Part shown: in pieces, positions 5,132 to 7,660 of the stretch
Layout: every line of letters starts with the position of its first letter
Numbering within the stretch: the stretch's first letter is position 1
Assembly: GCA_009781565.1 (NCBI GenBank)
Contig: WQXV01000047.1
Span: forward strand, 1-7,660
Reading direction: 5' to 3'
DNA from: Actinomycetes bacterium
GTDB lineage: Bacteria > Actinomycetota > Coriobacteriia > WRKU01
DNA length: 7,660 bases
The notes under the pieces: model-generated
Seen by the model: only the letters and a program-made list of their open reading frames with translations
The model's database searches: none
What the model was told of the DNA's origin: nothing
Translations under genes and position numbers: made by a program

Positions 5132-6067
5132 CTATTCGTGCAGTTGTTTTGCGCCATCGCGTACCAGCGCGAGAGGCAGAGGTTCACGCCGAGTCTTGAG
5201 TTTCGAGACCGCAGCGCTTGCGCTCGAAGCCACTTCGACAGCTCGCCGATACGCATCCTCATCATCATTTCCAGCCACCAGTCCGATGACGGTTGGTCCG
5301 GAACCGGAGAGGGCGACTCCATCAGCTCCTGCTTCGATCAAGAGGGCGTGGATGTCTTCGAGATCCTCGATCGCTGCCGAGCGATACGGCTCGTGAAGCT
5401 TATCGCGCAAAGCGGCTCCGAAGTGCTCGGGATGCCCTGCGATGATGCTAGCGGCGAGCAGACCGGCATGAGCGACGTTGAAAGCAGCATCCTCGTGCGG
5501 AACATCGGCCGGCAGCATCTTTCGTGCATCACGGGTCATGATCTCACCGGTCGCCGGTACCACAACTGCGGCAAGACCGTTCGCAGGTTCGAAGCGTGCG
5601 TACTGCGGGCTCTCATCACTGATCCAGCACACCGTGAAGCCTCCGTAGAGCGCTGGTGCCACATTATCGGGATGATCCTCGAGCTTGGTCGCGATCTCGA
5701 ACACCGTTTGGTCATCGAGACGCTCATATCCGGCTTCCTCCAAGATATCGCGTGCTAAGAGCACACCACCCAATCGTGCCGTGCTTGAAGAGCCCAGACC
5801 GTTTCCGGTAGGGATGCGGTTCTCGCACCATACCTCGGCACAGAGATCTGCACCTGCATGCTCGAAGGTCGTTCTCATAGCGCGCGCGACCTGGTTGCGC
5901 TCATCCTCGTGGAGATAGCCTTTACCCTCGCCCTCGACATGGACTCTCCAGCACTCAGCCCGTTGTGCCTCGAATTTGTTATAGAGATCCAATGCGATGC
6001 CGAACGAGTCGAATCCCGGGCCCAGATTGGCCGAGGTCGCCGGTACCAGGTAGCCATAACGTGCCAT
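5132..6067 (-). CDS. thrB: Homoserine kinase (GHMP family)
   Basis: This cytoplasmic enzyme phosphorylates homoserine with ATP to O-phosphohomoserine, the substrate of threonine synthase. All three GHMP motifs are visible: PATSANLGPGFDSFG at 9-23, the phosphate loop IPTGNGLGSSSTA at 85-97, and LSGSGPTV at 253-260. The stretch KLEDHPDNVAPALYGGF (128-144) is typical of ThrB and contains the conserved acidic residue E130. The length of 311 is normal. The ATG lies 7 bases after the hom TAG; only a weak AGG precedes it, overlapping the hom stop codon, so translation is probably coupled to hom. Together hom and thrB turn aspartate semialdehyde into phosphohomoserine. thrC (threonine synthase) is not in the window. 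Confidence 0.95.
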   Translation of the reverse strand: MARYGYLVPATSANLGPGFDSFGIALDLYNKFEAQRAECWRVHVEGEGKGYLHEDERNQVARAMRTTFEHAGADLCAEVWCENRIPTGNGLGSSSTARLGGVLLARDILEEAGYERLDDQTVFEIATKLEDHPDNVAPALYGGFTVCWISDESPQYARFEPANGLAAVVVPATGEIMTRDARKMLPADVPHEDAAFNVAHAGLLAASIIAGHPEHFGAALRDKLHEPYRSAAIEDLEDIHALLIEAGADGVALSGSGPTVIGLVAGNDDEDAYRRAVEVASSASAAVSKLKTRREPLPLALVRDGAKQLHE

Positions 6068-6074
6068 CAGCGAC

Positions 6075-7364
6075 CTACAGATCTTGGACGCGGATCAGCG
6101 AGGCGACCTGCTCGACGATGTCGAGCGAGCGGATCTCACCGAGTGCCGCTTGGATGTCGGATTCATAGGCGTCGTGAGTCACATAGGCGATCTCGGCGAA
6201 GCGTTCATCCTCGCAGGTATGCTGTATCAGCGACTCGATCGAGACGCGGTTGGCCGCAAAGATGCTCGCGGTCTTTGCCAGTACCCCCGGCTGGTCCTTG
6301 ACGACCATGCGGATGTAGTAGCGGGTACGCAGCTTGTTCATATCACGCACCGCAAGATCATCGACGCAGCTACACTGGATCGAGACGCGTCCATTATCGA
6401 TGTCACGCGCGACCTCGATCACGTCGGCTACGATCGCACTGGCTGCAGCGCCAGAACCTGCACCAGGGCCGAAGAACATCGTTTCTCCCACGGCATCACC
6501 GATCACATAGATCGCATTGTCGACACCGTTGACATGGGCCAGCGGATGCGATTTGGCGATCATGGTGGGATGCACGCGCATATCGATACCTTCTGGTGTG
6601 CGATTGGCCAAGGCGAGCAACTTGATCGCATAGCCGTAGTCCTTCGCATAGCTGATATCGGCGGCATCGATGGTGCGGATGCCCTCGGTGCTGACTTGAT
6701 CCATCGAAAGAGGGGTGTTGAACGCGATCGAGGCAAGGATCGCGATCTTTGCCGCTGCGTCATCCCCCTCGACATCGGCGCTGGGATCGGCTTCGGCATA
6801 TCCGAGGGCCTGGGCTTGTGCGAGTGCCTCATCATAGCTCATGCCTTCGCTGGCCATCGAACTCAAGATATAGTTGGTCGTCCCATTCACGATACCCATG
6901 ACCTGCGATATCTCATTGGAGACCAACGATCGTTTGAGCGGTCCGATGATCGGTATCCCACCACCGACGCTAGCCTCGAAACGTACATTGAGTCCGCGCT
7001 CCTCAGCCATTTTGAGCAGCTCGTGTCCCGAGGTCGCCATAATCGCCTTGTTAGCGGTCACCAGGTGCTTTCCGCTCTCAAGCGCCTTCTTACATACCTC
7101 AAGCGCGATGCCCGTGCCACCGATCAGCTCGATGATGATATCGATAGCAGGGTCGGCGATCACCTCAAACGGATCGGTCGTACACAGGGCTGGATCAAGT
7201 CCCAGCTCGACGAATCGCGATGGGTTCCTATCAGCAAAACGTACCAGCTCGATATCGACGCCGGCACGTGCCTTGAAATCATCTGCGTGTTTGTTCAGGA
7301 TCTCGACCACACCGCCACCGACAGTGCCCAGTCCTATCAATCCTACCTTGATCTTTTTCAACAC
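6075..7364 (-). CDS. hom: Homoserine dehydrogenase with C-terminal ACT domain
   Basis: It reduces aspartate semialdehyde to homoserine with NAD(P)H, the branch-point step toward threonine and methionine. The 429 residues match the usual length of monofunctional bacterial Hom with an ACT tail (about 430). The Rossmann motif GLGTVGGGV is at 11-19. VTANKA is at 102-107 and the GGGIPI loop at 134-139. NGTTNYIL (160-167) and GYAEADPSADVEGDDAAAK (188-206) carry the likely catalytic pair D202 and K206, spaced as in characterised enzymes. The ACT domain covers about 349-429 and suggests allosteric feedback, probably by threonine (family knowledge). The start is GTG at 7364, with GAGAGGG 3 bases upstream; the next codon, TTG at 7361, would have a more usual 6-base spacing, so the start may be one codon later. 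The gene precedes thrB by 7 bases. Confidence 0.95.
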   Translation of the reverse strand: MLKKIKVGLIGLGTVGGGVVEILNKHADDFKARAGVDIELVRFADRNPSRFVELGLDPALCTTDPFEVIADPAIDIIIELIGGTGIALEVCKKALESGKHLVTANKAIMATSGHELLKMAEERGLNVRFEASVGGGIPIIGPLKRSLVSNEISQVMGIVNGTTNYILSSMASEGMSYDEALAQAQALGYAEADPSADVEGDDAAAKIAILASIAFNTPLSMDQVSTEGIRTIDAADISYAKDYGYAIKLLALANRTPEGIDMRVHPTMIAKSHPLAHVNGVDNAIYVIGDAVGETMFFGPGAGSGAAASAIVADVIEVARDIDNGRVSIQCSCVDDLAVRDMNKLRTRYYIRMVVKDQPGVLAKTASIFAANRVSIESLIQHTCEDERFAEIAYVTHDAYESDIQAALGEIRSLDIVEQVASLIRVQDL

Positions 7365-7402
7365 GATCCCTCTCGATCGACGTACTCGTTTTGTGTATTC
7401 AT

Positions 7403-7408
7403 ATTATA
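7403..7408 (-). promoter_or_regulatory. Putative -10 box of the hom-thrB promoter
   Basis: The minus strand reads a perfect TATAAT here, 38 bases before the hom start codon and about 29 bases after the lysA stop. The predicted transcription start is near 7396, giving a leader of about 32 nt that ends in the GAGAGGG ribosome binding site. The -35 region at 16-18 bp spacing (GCAACG or CGCAAC) is weak, and no TGn extension is present, so an activator or low basal strength is possible. The call rests on the -10 box and its position between two genes. Confidence 0.55.
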
Positions 7409-7427
7409 CGAGAGATGTTTGTCTCGT
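7408..7427. repeat. Inverted repeat in the hom promoter spacer (operator or weak terminator)
   Basis: ACGAGA (7408-7413) and TCTCGT (7422-7427) form a perfect 6-bp inverted repeat around an 8-base centre. It starts 9 bases after the lysA stop and runs through the spacer of the putative hom promoter, touching the last base of the TATAAT box. No T-run follows on the minus strand, so it is a poor intrinsic terminator. A repressor operator is an equally good reading. No known regulator motif was recognised. Confidence 0.4.
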
Positions 7428-7436
7428 TGCGCAGAG

Positions 7437-7660
7437 TCACCTGACAGGCTCGATCGCATCGGTACGCATGAGATCATCATAGGTCTCACGGTTGACGACC
7501 CAACGCCACTGACCATCCTTGACCCACACCACACCAGGACGGACCTGCTTGTTGTAGTTGTTCGAGAGGCTTTGGGCATAGGCTCCGGTCGAGCACACGC
7601 ACAAGATATCGCCTCGTTCGACCTCTTGGAGCGGCCCGTCGCTGACCACGATATCCCCAC
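7437..7660 (-). CDS. lysA: Diaminopimelate decarboxylase, C-terminal part (gene cut by window edge)
   Basis: The last step of lysine synthesis is the PLP-dependent decarboxylation of meso-diaminopimelate to L-lysine, in the cytoplasm. Only about 73 C-terminal residues are visible, ending in a TGA stop. They contain GDIVVSDGPL, then ERGDILCVCSTGAYAQSLSNN, NYN, RPGVVWVKDG and a final RETYDDLM. The order of a GD-rich strand, the S-T-G-A-Y turn, NYN and the closing RET-Y-DL is the C-terminal signature of LysA; the tyrosine of that turn contacts cofactor and substrate in characterised enzymes. The start and the N-terminal barrel with the PLP lysine lie outside the window. It sits just before hom-thrB on the same strand, which fits an aspartate-family cluster. 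The related fold-III decarboxylases for ornithine or arginine are less likely, judging from the C-terminus and the neighbours. Confidence 0.87.
   Translation of the reverse strand, partial: GDIVVSDGPLQEVERGDILCVCSTGAYAQSLSNNYNKQVRPGVVWVKDGQWRWVVNRETYDDLMRTDAIEPVR

Noticed and set aside
5036..5758. Plus-strand open frame of 240 codons opposite thrB and the mtnA start
   Set aside because: It is antisense to intact thrB motifs, has no ribosome binding site I trust, and matches no family.
7358..7660. Second minus-strand frame overlapping the lysA end
   Set aside because: It is an out-of-frame shadow of lysA, whose other frame shows clear decarboxylase motifs.
1..7660. CRISPR array, insertion sequence, tRNA, rRNA, phage or toxin-antitoxin genes
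   Set aside because: No regularly spaced repeats, transposase motifs, clover-leaf sequences or such protein families were seen on either strand.

Overview
The window reads as ordinary chromosomal DNA of a mid-GC Gram-positive bacterium. My best guess is an actinomycetote of the class Coriobacteriia. This is an inference from the lipoprotein-type binding protein, purine-rich ribosome binding sites, codon use and gene content; no rRNA or marker gene here settles it. All seven recognisable protein genes lie on the minus strand, so the biological order runs from right to left.

From the right edge, an aspartate-family amino acid block comes first: the 3' end of lysA (diaminopimelate decarboxylase, cut by the window edge), then hom (homoserine dehydrogenase with a C-terminal ACT domain) and thrB (homoserine kinase). 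hom and thrB are 7 bases apart and are probably co-translated. A perfect TATAAT box between lysA and hom suggests that hom-thrB has its own promoter. mtnA (methylthioribose-1-phosphate isomerase, methionine salvage) follows 67 bases after thrB and carries an internal insertion of about 45-50 residues. Next is comF, a zinc-ribbon plus phosphoribosyltransferase protein linked to competence; its ribosome binding site lies inside a perfect inverted repeat.

The most interesting part is the 308-base gap between comF and the next gene. It holds a roughly 222-nt structured RNA on the minus strand (2967 down to 2746). An 11-bp perfect helix closes it end to end. Inside are at least six hairpins, three capped by GNRA tetraloops, and an extended -10 promoter sits 7 bases before the 5' arm. 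Size, closing helix and position next to comF fit the raiA-type noncoding RNA of Bacillota and Actinomycetota. No raiA gene follows in this window. Instead there is a DUF4870-like membrane protein with an amphipathic N-terminal repeat region.

At the left is a polar amino acid ABC importer: a lipoprotein binding protein, a strong intrinsic terminator or attenuator, and a permease. The ATPase gene is not in the window; the last 116 bases hold only nested inverted repeats.

No CRISPR array, insertion sequence, tRNA, rRNA or phage gene was seen.
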